Shown: piece by piece, positions 36,541 to 45,127 of the stretch | How positions within the stretch are numbered: the first letter of the stretch is position 1 | How the letters are laid out: each line of letters starts with the position of its first letter | Assembly: GCF_029203305.1 (NCBI RefSeq) | Contig: NC_089467.1 | Span: 62,001-126,000 of the forward strand | DNA length: 64,000 nucleotides | Source of the DNA: Yamadazyma tenuis | Lineage: Eukaryota > Ascomycota > Pichiomycetes > Serinales > Debaryomycetaceae | Direction of reading: 5' to 3' | Program-made: the position numbers and the translations under genes | Notes under the pieces: model-generated | Seen by the model: only the letters and a program-made list of their open reading frames with translations | The model's database searches: none | What the model was told of the DNA's origin: nothing

Positions 36541-37245
36541 TTATTCCATGGATAATTCAATGCTGTTGGGGTCAATTAGGTTGATAGCATGGATTTTAGA
36601 CATTATTCCTGAATAGTAGGGTGCACTTTGTTGAGTGCCAACAACAGAGTTCCTGTGGGGTTTTTTTGGCTGCAAATACTTGGATTTTGAGAAATACTTG
36701 AGCATATGGGCAGTAATATACTTGTGAAGACATAGCTTTTGGAGACTATGGAGATGGGCCACTAACAATCTAGGCACTTCTGATCTATCCAATATAACAA
36801 GGAGTAGGTTTTTCTTTATGTACTCGTAGTTTAAGTCCAATACTTTTCTGGAGTAGACTGAAAATGTAAAGGGCATTGTATACTCCAAGTGAACAAACGT
36901 CGAAGCCACTAAGTAGTTTATTGAACCTACAAGACATGCCACAGAAAGCATACCTCCTTCTGTGGTGTATTGTATTTCAAGGTTCAAAGTTTTCAATAAG
37001 CTGAAGTTTCGTTTTCCTAGCTCTTCAATTATCAGTCTAGTCTGTCTACAATTCAACAATACCCGAATCGTACAATTCTCTTCGAGCTGGACGTAGACAT
37101 TATAATTCATACTAGACCAGAAGCTGCTTTCACAAATAGCACTGCAAAGTTTGTCGACAAGTTCAGAATCTATACTATTCAAGGTAGTTCTGTTGACTGA
37201 GATACTTATATCAATCAGAGAAATGTTAGTGAATGCGTTTAACAT
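36541..37245 (-). CDS. Unrecognised protein, 234 residues
   Basis: An intact frame from ATG to TAA, placed 191 bp upstream of MOB1 on the same strand and divergent from the IRC19-like gene (189 bp). The sequence is rich in Leu, Ile, Ser and Tyr, with alternating hydrophobic strands and helices (NYNVYVQLEENCTIRVLLN, SVACLVGSINYLVASTFVHL) that suggest a folded alpha/beta domain rather than a membrane protein. The last ~40 residues look disordered and basic. I do not recognise a family. Its length and its position between two genes with proper spacing argue for a real gene. Confidence 0.6.
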   Translation of the reverse strand: MLNAFTNISLIDISISVNRTTLNSIDSELVDKLCSAICESSFWSSMNYNVYVQLEENCTIRVLLNCRQTRLIIEELGKRNFSLLKTLNLEIQYTTEGGMLSVACLVGSINYLVASTFVHLEYTMPFTFSVYSRKVLDLNYEYIKKNLLLVILDRSEVPRLLVAHLHSLQKLCLHKYITAHMLKYFSKSKYLQPKKPHRNSVVGTQQSAPYYSGIMSKIHAINLIDPNSIELSME

Positions 37246-37434
37246 CCAGAAAAAACAGGAAAACTTACTCCAAAACTATCACTAGGAAACACAACTCCGC
37301 TACCTGAGGTGTGTTCCAACTCTAATCCATACTTCACTGAGGCAAAGTCGTTTTGCACTCGTATTGCTAGAGTGCTCATGAGTAGAAAGCCGCGACTCAT
37401 TTCCAAAACTTGGATCTACTGAGATGAGGCTACA

Positions 37435-38049
37435 ATGATTGCTAGGCAAATCCCACTAATATTGAAGTCGCCAATCAACAGCCCGGTCAGTATGGCGTAC
37501 TTGTGGTCCCTAAGTGATGATAAGAAGCGGCTTGCCTGTCTTTACAAAAGGTTTTACCGTTTGAGAAACCTCATTGACCATGATAGACGCAACGTTAGTC
37601 GATACAAAGAATTGATACGATGGAAGTTTGCCAAAGAAAACTACAATACCAGACGTTCTGTCATCCTTGGAAAACCTGAAGAACCAATTTCTGAGATTTT
37701 TACTAGAATCTTTAACACATTGACATTTGTGCATAATTCAACTGTTATATTGCCAGAGAACATGATAGATAAGAAGGCATATTTCTACAAAGATACGCGC
37801 CAAAACCATCGAATAGAGAAGCAAATTATACTCACTATTTGTCGGATGCAGTATGTGACCCCAAATGAGTTGAAATACAGGTCTGATTTTAGTTGGTTTC
37901 CCGAAGTACGAAAGGAGATCGAAGACTTTCCTGAGAATGCTACCAAAAGGCAAATGGCAAAACTGACATCTAATCCGTCGTATATAGGATTCGCCGATTA
38001 TCAGAAGAACTTGATGCTTTTGAACGAAATGTATAAGTTATGTTTATAG
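37435..38049 (+). CDS. Irc19/Rrg4-like mitochondrial protein
   Basis: A 204-residue protein. The block LYKRFYRLRNLIDHDRRNV followed by YKELIRWKFAKENYNTRR corresponds to the YRRFMRLKPF...VRYKFMKENYELKR block I recall from S. cerevisiae Irc19/Rrg4 (230 residues). The C-terminus with YQKNLMLLNEMYKL also has a counterpart in Irc19. That protein is needed for mitochondrial genome maintenance and respiratory growth; its molecular role is unclear. The basic, hydrophobic N-terminus (MIARQIPLILKSPINSPV) fits a mitochondrial presequence. The start is the first ATG, in a 189-bp divergent promoter. Confidence 0.68.
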   Translation: MIARQIPLILKSPINSPVSMAYLWSLSDDKKRLACLYKRFYRLRNLIDHDRRNVSRYKELIRWKFAKENYNTRRSVILGKPEEPISEIFTRIFNTLTFVHNSTVILPENMIDKKAYFYKDTRQNHRIEKQIILTICRMQYVTPNELKYRSDFSWFPEVRKEIEDFPENATKRQMAKLTSNPSYIGFADYQKNLMLLNEMYKLCL

Positions 38050-38725
38050 AATTGGCCTAGAATAAATGGTTCAATTATACAAATGTGCTTTTTGCAACCA
38101 CAAGTGTAGTGTAATTTGAAGAAAATTAGAGAGGTGAGAAGTATCATCATATCTCATCTGTTTGTGGTGTTTTATTCCTCTTGGATATTTGTTTCGTTTT
38201 GATAGTTTTCACAATTTGCAGTATTTACAATATCTACTGCTTAAAATATGCTAAATGGTATGTTAGAATTCAGGATTCAGGAAAGGAAAGACTTAGACTT
38301 GTAAGCCACAATACCGTGTATGACTATTTAAACCAACAAGAGATACTACGTGTATGCCATATATTATCAAGTCTCTTGTTTGCGTAAAGTTCTCCAGTTC
38401 TCGGAATAGGCCGCATGAGCGGTATCACAGCAAAACACTCCCCAAAAATTAGGAAAAAGTCACCGAATATACCTGTAGCCTTTGTAAAACTAACAGATGT
38501 ACTCCCAGCATCAGAAACTAGATTCTACATTTCCTTAGCCTACACTATCTGTTTGTTTGGCTGCAAATCTGCGACTCTGTATTTATTATGCGCGACTCTG
38601 CTTATGAATCATCACCGAAAATCATTGATAAATAGAAGCACGGTGAGCTTGAAATTTTTTTTCTGGTTTTTTGGTTTTTTGGTTTAACGGTTTCAATCGT
38701 TCAAGAATAAGCGAAATATATTATA
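38050..38725. other. Intergenic region upstream of ADE12
   Basis: A 676-bp region. A short frame with an ATG at 38415 (to 38687, 90 codons) is unsupported. GCGACTCTG occurs at 38571-38579 and 38592-38600, exactly 21 bp apart. A T-rich run of three GGTTTTTT-type units lies near 38660-38686, immediately upstream of the likely ADE12 transcription start. The rest shows nothing recognisable. Confidence 0.6.
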
Positions 38726-40009
38726 ATGTTGGACGTCGTTTTAGGCTCCCAATGGGGGGATGAAGGTAAAGGAAAGTTGGTGGACATTTTATGTGACGAC
38801 ATCGATGTTTGTGCTAGATGTCAAGGAGGTAATAACGCCGGGCATACCATCGTTGTAGATGGAGTCAAATACGATTTCCACTTGTTGCCCTCAGGATTGG
38901 TCAACCCTAAATGCTTGAACTTGATTGGTTCGGGTGTGGTTGTCCATGTCCCTTCTTTATTCGAAGAGTTGGAAAACTTGGAGAAAAAGGGCTTATTCTG
39001 CAGAGACAGATTATTCATATCTTCCAGATGTCATTTGGTATTTGACTTCCATCAAAGAACTGATAAGTTGAAGGAAGCCGAATTATCTGCCACCAAGAAA
39101 TCGATCGGTACCACCGGTAAAGGAATTGGTCCTACTTATTCCACCAAGGCTTCCAGATCTGGTATTAGAGTCCACCATTTGGTGAGCGAAGAGCCTGGTG
39201 CTTGGGATGAGTTCAAGGTTAGATACCAACGTTTGGTTGAGTCGCGTTACAAGCGTTACGGGGACTTTGACTATGATGTGGAATCTGAATTAAAGAAGTA
39301 CGAAGGATACCGTGAATTGTTAAAGCCGTTTGTGGTGGATGCGGTTGACTTTGTTCACAAGGCCATTGCTGACGACAAAAAGATTTTGGTGGAAGGTGCC
39401 AACGCATTGATGTTGGATCTTGACTACGGTACTTACCCATACGTGACTTCTTCTGCCACTGGAATTGGTGGTGTGTTGACTGGTTTAGGTGTTCCTCCTA
39501 GAACTATCAACAACGTTTATGGGGTGGTAAAGGCCTACACTACCAGAGTTGGTGAAGGTCCATTTCCAACTGAGCAGTTGAATGAAGTTGGTGAAACCTT
39601 GCAAGATGTGGGTGCCGAATTCGGTGTTACTACTGGTAGAAAGAGAAGATGTGGATGGTTAGACTTGGTTGTCTTGAAGTATTCCAATTTAATCAACGGC
39701 TACACTGCTTTGAACATCACTAAATTGGACGTGTTGGACAAGTTCAAGGATATCAAGGTTGGTGTTTCTTACTCGTACAAGGGTAAGACCTTGTCGAGTT
39801 TCCCCGAGGATTTGACTCTTTTGGGTAAGGTTGAAGTAGAGTATGTGACTTTACCAGGTTGGGAAACTGATATCACCAAGGTCAAGAACTATGATGATTT
39901 GCCAGAAAACGCCAAAAAGTACTTGGACTATATCGAGACTTTTGTTGGTGTGCCTGTGAAATGGGTGGGTACTGGTCCTGCTCGTGACTCTATGTTGAAG
40001 AAACACTAG
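38726..40009 (+). CDS. ADE12: Adenylosuccinate synthetase
   Basis: A 427-residue enzyme (S. cerevisiae 433) converting IMP and Asp, with GTP, to adenylosuccinate in AMP synthesis. [14 protein letters not shown] starts at residue 7, containing the catalytic Asp and the GTP-linked loop. [13 protein letters not shown] carries the catalytic His. [34 protein letters not shown] and [12 protein letters not shown] are all present. CTG codons are rare here, as expected for a well-expressed gene in a CTG-clade yeast. The start is the first ATG. Confidence 0.97.
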   Translation: MLDVVLGSQWGDEGKGKLVDILCDDIDVCARCQGGNNAGHTIVVDGVKYDFHLLPSGLVNPKCLNLIGSGVVVHVPSLFEELENLEKKGLFCRDRLFISSRCHLVFDFHQRTDKLKEAELSATKKSIGTTGKGIGPTYSTKASRSGIRVHHLVSEEPGAWDEFKVRYQRLVESRYKRYGDFDYDVESELKKYEGYRELLKPFVVDAVDFVHKAIADDKKILVEGANALMLDLDYGTYPYVTSSATGIGGVLTGLGVPPRTINNVYGVVKAYTTRVGEGPFPTEQLNEVGETLQDVGAEFGVTTGRKRRCGWLDLVVLKYSNLINGYTALNITKLDVLDKFKDIKVGVSYSYKGKTLSSFPEDLTLLGKVEVEYVTLPGWETDITKVKNYDDLPENAKKYLDYIETFVGVPVKWVGTGPARDSMLKKH

Positions 40010-40091
40010 ATATATAGAGAATGATATAAATACACGTTCCGTTTAGAAAACCGCTTTTTTCGCACCTGATGGTAAATTTCCAACAACAAGA

Positions 40092-41732
40092 ATGTTGCAA
40101 TCAGATATATTATTTATTGCCTTGAACATTGTGGTAAGATGTATCTCATCCTTCTACATGATCATTCCAGATTGTGATGAGACATTCAATTACTGGGAAC
40201 CTCTCAGTTTGTTGATCCGTGGGTTTGGAAAACAGACGTGGGAATACTCTCCAGAGTTTGCAATCAGATCATATTCTTACCTATTACCTTATTATGTTTT
40301 GACGTATCCGTTTGATTATCTTGTCAATCTTTTCCAGTTTCCGGCTTACTGGGACTTCTATTACATAAGACTCTTTTTATTGAATGGGTTTACGATCTAC
40401 TGTGAAATCAAACTTTTCCACTCGTTGAAGAGAAACACAAATGCAAGGATTGCTAAAAGCTACTTGTTTTTAAGTTCAATGTCTACGGGGATGGCTCATG
40501 CTGGAGTTGAGTTCTTACCCTCTTCTTTTGCTATGCAATGTGTCACTATTTCATTATCTTATGCCTTAGAGGATGTTAGTGTCGAGTCTGCTGTCGCTAG
40601 CTTGACTTGGATTATGATTGGCGGTTTGGTTGGATGGCCGTTTTCATTGGTATTGGCTGTTCCATTTGGAATGAACGTTGTGCTCAGTCACTTTAACAAG
40701 GTTCCAGCCATAGTACTAAGGTCATTGGTCAATTTGATAGCAATTTTGACCATTATAATCGCAGTGGACTCAATTTTCTACAAGAAATACGTGTTGATAC
40801 CCTTAAATATCGTTTTGTATAACGTGTTTGGTGGAGAAGGTGAAGGTCCTGAGATTTTTGGTGTGGAGCCTTTGAGTTATTATATCTTAAATCTTCTACT
40901 CAACTTCAACATTTTTGCTATTTTGGGGTACTTGGGCACTATAATAACTTTCAAATGGAACAAAAACTACTTTGTCATTAGTATGCCTTTAATCATATGG
41001 TCCGGGATTTTCTTCTCCCAGCCACATAAGGAAGAAAGGTTCCTTTACCCAATATATTCATTGATTCTTGTTAATGCTGCTATATCGTTAGATTTGATCT
41101 TCACAGTCACCAACAATATCATTCTTAACATTACCAAAAATACAGCCTTAACAGCGGCTATACTTCGGATAGCGTACGCAGTTGTATACGGATTAACAAC
41201 GACCTTGTCTCTCTCGAGGACGATAAATTTGGTGGAGAATTATAGTGCTCCATTAATTGTTCCCAAGGCATTAGCATCATCATCATCATCAACCAATGTA
41301 TGCATCGGGAGAGAGTGGTATCATTTCCCCAGCTCATTCTTTTTACCTGATAATCACCGTCTTCGGTTCATAAGATCAGGATTTGATGGGTTACTTCCTA
41401 GAGATTTTGAAGAAGGTGTCGACTTTTTTGAAGCTACCAGCTTCATTCCAGAAGACATGAACAATAAAAACGTATTTGTGGACTCTACCGTGATATCATT
41501 TGAAGAGTGTGATTACTATATTGACAATTCTGGAGTCACAAATTGTATAGAGCCTTCAGTTGGTGAGGACGCTAATTGGGAGGTAGTGGTCTGCCATAAG
41601 TTGATAAATCCAGAAGGTGATCATCTGGGAATTGGCCGACTTTTATATATTCCCAAGCCGTTGAGACATTATATTCCTTATAACGTGGACTACATGGAAT
41701 ACTGTCTCTTCAAGAGACAACCGCCAGTCTGA
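40092..41732 (+). CDS. ALG9: Alg9, ER alpha-1,2-mannosyltransferase (GT22)
   Basis: A 546-residue multi-spanning membrane enzyme (S. cerevisiae Alg9 is 555) adding the seventh and ninth mannose to the dolichol-linked N-glycan precursor in the ER lumen. The GT22 signature PDCDETFNYWEPLSLL begins near residue 26, followed by GFGKQTWEYSPEFAIRSYSY. Hydrophobic helices fill residues 75-380, and SQPHKEERFLYPIY is the second conserved GT22 motif. The lumenal C-terminal domain includes CIGREWYHFPSSFFLP. It starts 82 bp after the ADE12 stop. Confidence 0.93.
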   Translation: MLQSDILFIALNIVVRCISSFYMIIPDCDETFNYWEPLSLLIRGFGKQTWEYSPEFAIRSYSYLLPYYVLTYPFDYLVNLFQFPAYWDFYYIRLFLLNGFTIYCEIKLFHSLKRNTNARIAKSYLFLSSMSTGMAHAGVEFLPSSFAMQCVTISLSYALEDVSVESAVASLTWIMIGGLVGWPFSLVLAVPFGMNVVLSHFNKVPAIVLRSLVNLIAILTIIIAVDSIFYKKYVLIPLNIVLYNVFGGEGEGPEIFGVEPLSYYILNLLLNFNIFAILGYLGTIITFKWNKNYFVISMPLIIWSGIFFSQPHKEERFLYPIYSLILVNAAISLDLIFTVTNNIILNITKNTALTAAILRIAYAVVYGLTTTLSLSRTINLVENYSAPLIVPKALASSSSSTNVCIGREWYHFPSSFFLPDNHRLRFIRSGFDGLLPRDFEEGVDFFEATSFIPEDMNNKNVFVDSTVISFEECDYYIDNSGVTNCIEPSVGEDANWEVVVCHKLINPEGDHLGIGRLLYIPKPLRHYIPYNVDYMEYCLFKRQPPV

Positions 41733-41970
41733 GTTGGCAAGAAAAATTTACAACGATACGGAAAATGAAACTTTGGTATAAATTGAGGCTCTAGTAAATA
41801 GGTGTCACTCTCTAGCAAATAGTCTAGACTATATCTTCAAAACTAATCAAATAATAGAAGGCATTTTTTTCAATTCTAGGGGGACCGTATGGACGATTAT
41901 ACCGAGCGGTTCAAGTTAGCACGGCTACGGGTGAAGAATTGAGTTGGGTCAACACAATAAAATGGTTCAA

Positions 41971-42417
41971 TCATAATTCATCATCAAAATATTCATTAAG
42001 GGCCTTTTCTGATTTTTCAAACCCATCTTTTGCTTTCTCAAACGCATCCAGGATTAACAATACCCAGTAATCATCCAGGTCGGTATCAACAGTTGAGGTT
42101 GGAGATAGTTCAAAGTTATCACAGTTAATTTTATGACCATAATTTTGGATTCTTTCACATTGGGAGGAAATTTTTACCAATCCAAGAGCAGCAGCACTAC
42201 CCTTCAAATAGTGACCCAAGGAGCTTAATTTATCTAGGTTTTTGGATGCTAAATTTTCATCGATTTCTTCAAAGGTATCTTCTACTTGATCCTTGAAAGT
42301 TTGAAATAAATTTTTGGAGAAGCCTTCTTCATCTTCATCCATGGCAATCAATTCTGAAAACACAGGCCACACCACCAAGTCAGAATCTTGCAACTGCTGT
42401 TTTTTTTCTTCGGACAT
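41971..42417 (-). CDS. YPD1: Ypd1, histidine phosphotransfer protein
   Basis: A 148-residue HPt protein that passes phosphate from Sln1-type hybrid kinases to Ssk1 and Skn7, in osmotic and oxidative stress signalling. The phosphoacceptor His lies in LGHYLKGSAAALGL, matching S. cerevisiae GHFLKGSSAALGL. The helical core before it (FSELIAMDEDEEGFSKNL) and the C-terminal helix also agree. The first ATG is at 42417; the frame extends upstream only to a GTG. Upstream lies an unusually long gene-free region. Confidence 0.94.
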   Translation of the reverse strand: MSEEKKQQLQDSDLVVWPVFSELIAMDEDEEGFSKNLFQTFKDQVEDTFEEIDENLASKNLDKLSSLGHYLKGSAAALGLVKISSQCERIQNYGHKINCDNFELSPTSTVDTDLDDYWVLLILDAFEKAKDGFEKSEKALNEYFDDEL

Positions 42418-43411
42418 GTTTGATATGATATGTGTTACCACTGAAGAACTTAATCACAGGGGGATTTTATTCAAAAAAAAAAAGACAAATAAAACGGAGG
42501 TGGAGGGAGGTAAAAACGGTCAAATAACAAGTATAAACGACAGTCTTTGGATGTATCTTACTTTCTGGATACAAAAAGGCTCTCTTACAAGTCAATTGAC
42601 TTTGTTAGATGGTTGTTCACAAAAAAATGTAAAAATTCACAAGGGATTTAATTCCTCACCGAAAACTCGAACAAAACAACCAGACCAGCACAATAAAGAA
42701 TTACACAACAAATTTAGTATGCAATTAATAAGGGAGATGTGGTAGTAAGAATCTGGATGATATATTCCCAGCGTGACCAATGGTATAAGGATATAAAGTG
42801 AATAGGTTACTCCAAACCAGTAGGAAGAAAAAATGGATAAATTTGCCAAAATTGGACGAAAGTCTGGATTTTCTGCTATACGTCAGTTCGCACTACGTCA
42901 TTTATTAACATTTTTGTTTTTCTGGTATGCCGCTCGGTGTGGACTAAACAATACCACGGTTACTCCGCGTAGCTCGTGGGATTCCGCTCTCGCCCACAAT
43001 AGGGTTTTTGGCATCGCTTGAATATTTTGGGATTAGCGCTTCTTCTCCAGTTTGGGAAGTATTCCGCTGTTCCAAGCATTGTCATCTACTTATCTTTGAA
43101 CACATGCTTGTTTGAGAAGGTGATGAAGGAGGTGTGTCCCCTGATAAGGTTTGATATTTTCTAGTGAAAAAAGTCAAAGCCTTCGACGCATTCATCCCAG
43201 ATGATAATCATTGGTGCTATGCTATTTAAGATTTTTGTACACGGATTTCACCCCCATCGAAGTTGAACATGCCGATGAGAGTTTTCAATGGTCTACTTGT
43301 TTAACTATAAGGCAGAACACATGATACAGCTTTCAGCTAATCACAGAAGGCCTCCAGGAAACCCAGTAACCACATCTTAAAAGTTTTCTATTCTCTATGA
43401 AAAGATGCCCT
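42418..43411. other. Gene-free stretch between YPD1 and PHO13
   Basis: A 994-bp stretch, the longest in the window. Neighbouring genes run right-to-left, so it is the YPD1 promoter side and the PHO13 3' side. It starts with an A-rich run (about 42473-42490). Open frames at 42637-42849 (minus) and 42833-43021 (plus) overlap and show no motif. I looked for tRNA, U-type snRNA, SRP and RNase P RNA signatures and saw none. A non-coding RNA or a long regulatory region remains possible. Confidence 0.55.
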
Positions 43412-44341
43412 CTACTGCAAAAGCTCATAGACATCTCCAAGTTTACTCATATAGTAAGTAGGGGCTTCATCATCTGGCTGGGACAATACCCTTTCTTCAG
43501 TCTCGATTCCTGTCAACACCAACAAGGTATCCAATCCACCCAATCTTCCGAACTTCATGTCGGTATTCAACCGATCACCAATCATCAACCCTCTCTTGGG
43601 GGTTCTCAATAATCCCGGGTTGTCGGCCTTAATTGAGTTCATCATTGATTGGTTAGGTTTTCCACAAATAGCATCTGGTTTTCTGTCGGTAGCAAAACTT
43701 ACAGTTTCAATAATTGACCCGGCTCCGATAAGCAATTTGCCCTTCAGAGGAAAAGTCGAGTCAATGTTGGTTGCAATGAATGGAATTGACTTGTTTTTGG
43801 CCAAAAGGTATTGCATGGTGATAGACAACTTCAAGTAGTTTACTGTCAATGCCAATCCGGCCACCACACACCCGACATTCTCATCAAGATTTGTCAACAA
43901 AGGATGGTCATTGTGGAACTCCACTCCATCCTTGGTCAATTCGGGGTCAGAGCCTCCGAGAGTTGTGTATCCCAATTCCTGGAGTTCTTCTTCGATACCC
44001 TTTTCCCCCAAGATCCAGATCTTTTGATCGGTGGGCAACTTCAAGATTTTATTGACATAGATTGCAGTGGCATACGAGGAACCAAACACATCGTCTTTTG
44101 TAATGCCTTCAATGCCCAATTTTTCAAACTTTTTCAAGTATTCTTCTCTGGACTTGGTGGAATTATTGGTGACAAAAATCACAGATTTGTTCTGCTGTTT
44201 CAAAAGAGTCAATGTTTCCTTGACGTACGGTAAGATATGGTCACCCAACCACAAAACCCCATCACAGTCAAAGAGGAAGTAATCGTACGAGTCAAGAAGG
44301 TGTTTAACCTGGTCCTTTTGAGTGATTTTAGAAGATACCAT
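43412..44341 (-). CDS. PHO13: HAD-family phosphatase Pho13 (4-nitrophenylphosphatase / phosphoglycolate phosphatase)
   Basis: A 309-residue cytosolic phosphatase (S. cerevisiae Pho13 is 312). HAD motif I is FLFDCDGVLWLG near residue 21-32, motif II is FVTNNSTKSREEY, and the motif III/IV region contains GLMIGDRLNTDMKFGRLGG. NIDSTFPLKGKLLIGAGSII and CGKPNQSMMNSI are characteristic of the Pho13/PGP subgroup. It removes toxic side products such as 2-phosphoglycolate. The first ATG is at 44341; codons upstream to 44359 begin with TTG. Confidence 0.95.
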   Translation of the reverse strand: MVSSKITQKDQVKHLLDSYDYFLFDCDGVLWLGDHILPYVKETLTLLKQQNKSVIFVTNNSTKSREEYLKKFEKLGIEGITKDDVFGSSYATAIYVNKILKLPTDQKIWILGEKGIEEELQELGYTTLGGSDPELTKDGVEFHNDHPLLTNLDENVGCVVAGLALTVNYLKLSITMQYLLAKNKSIPFIATNIDSTFPLKGKLLIGAGSIIETVSFATDRKPDAICGKPNQSMMNSIKADNPGLLRTPKRGLMIGDRLNTDMKFGRLGGLDTLLVLTGIETEERVLSQPDDEAPTYYMSKLGDVYELLQ

Positions 44342-44592
44342 GTTAGTTGAGTAACGCAACTTTTGATGCTCGCACCGTTTTCAATAGCCATGGCCAAAGT
44401 ACCGAAATGATATTTATTTGAATGTGTTATATACTATAATGCTTTAGGGGATTAGGAAGTACAGCCACAACCCACCGGCAAGTAGCACCTGAGTGTGGTT
44501 GTGTTGCAAAAAACCCTCTATTGTTGTTGGTAAGATATTCTGTAGTGGTAGGTCTTTCCATCGACCACTCAAACGGGACACCGGTAGTAACC

Positions 44593-44979
44593 CTAGTGTT
44601 CAGAAGGGTTTGCTCCAGCAGTGTATCTGGGGAACCGTAATTTGGACTTGTCATTGTAAAGTTCCTTTTCGAACTTGGCCTTAGCTTCTTCAGACATCGT
44701 TTCTTTCACCAATTCTTGTCTCTTCAACTCACTGAAATATCTTCTGGCGATGTTTCTGTCATCTTCAGCCAACAACAAAGGTTGTAAATAGAATCTGGCC
44801 CATTGTCTTTCTCTGGCCAATTCACGCTGTTCATCGACTCCTTTGTAGTATCTATAGAATCCAAAGCCCATGATTCCGGTGAAGAGCCAGAAATAAATAA
44901 CGGGTCTGAAACCTCTGGATGGGAGATTTCTCTTCCACTGTACTGGTTCGTACCCTCCGATAGGTGGTAAATCTTGCAT
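44593..44979 (-). CDS. Complex I subunit GRIM-19 / NDUFA13 (B16.6)
   Basis: A 128-residue protein with the family N-terminus MQDLPPIGGYEPVQWKRNLP, a single transmembrane segment (VIYFWLFTGIMGFGFYRYY) near 27-45 and a helical matrix-side tail (ARERQWARFYLQPLLLAEDD). This is an accessory subunit of mitochondrial NADH:ubiquinone oxidoreductase in the membrane arm. Its presence shows that this yeast has complex I, unlike S. cerevisiae. The start is the only suitable ATG, at 44979. Confidence 0.93.
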   Translation of the reverse strand: MQDLPPIGGYEPVQWKRNLPSRGFRPVIYFWLFTGIMGFGFYRYYKGVDEQRELARERQWARFYLQPLLLAEDDRNIARRYFSELKRQELVKETMSEEAKAKFEKELYNDKSKLRFPRYTAGANPSEH

Positions 44980-45127
44980 GATATAGTTGAGCAGATAGGT
45001 GGTATTTGAATTTAGCTCGATTCAATTGGGTGAAATTTTTTCGTGTGCGCGGGTACTACTACGGCCTGAGTTACACACTACTTTTATGCTTTTCATTAAG
45101 TAGATATAATTATTCATGGAAATCAAA

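Noticed and set aside
38248..38687. Possible spliced small gene: GTATGT at 38258, CTAAC near 38489, then a frame to 38687
   Set aside because: The branch sequence is incomplete, exon 1 would be 10 nt, and the peptide shows no family features; it overlaps the ADE12 promoter.
41880..41950. tRNA-like stretch (GAGCGGTTCAAG) between ALG9 and YPD1
   Set aside because: It cannot be folded into a cloverleaf with a paired acceptor and T arm.
42833..43021. 62-codon plus-strand frame between YPD1 and PHO13
   Set aside because: Short, overlapped by a minus-strand frame, no motif.
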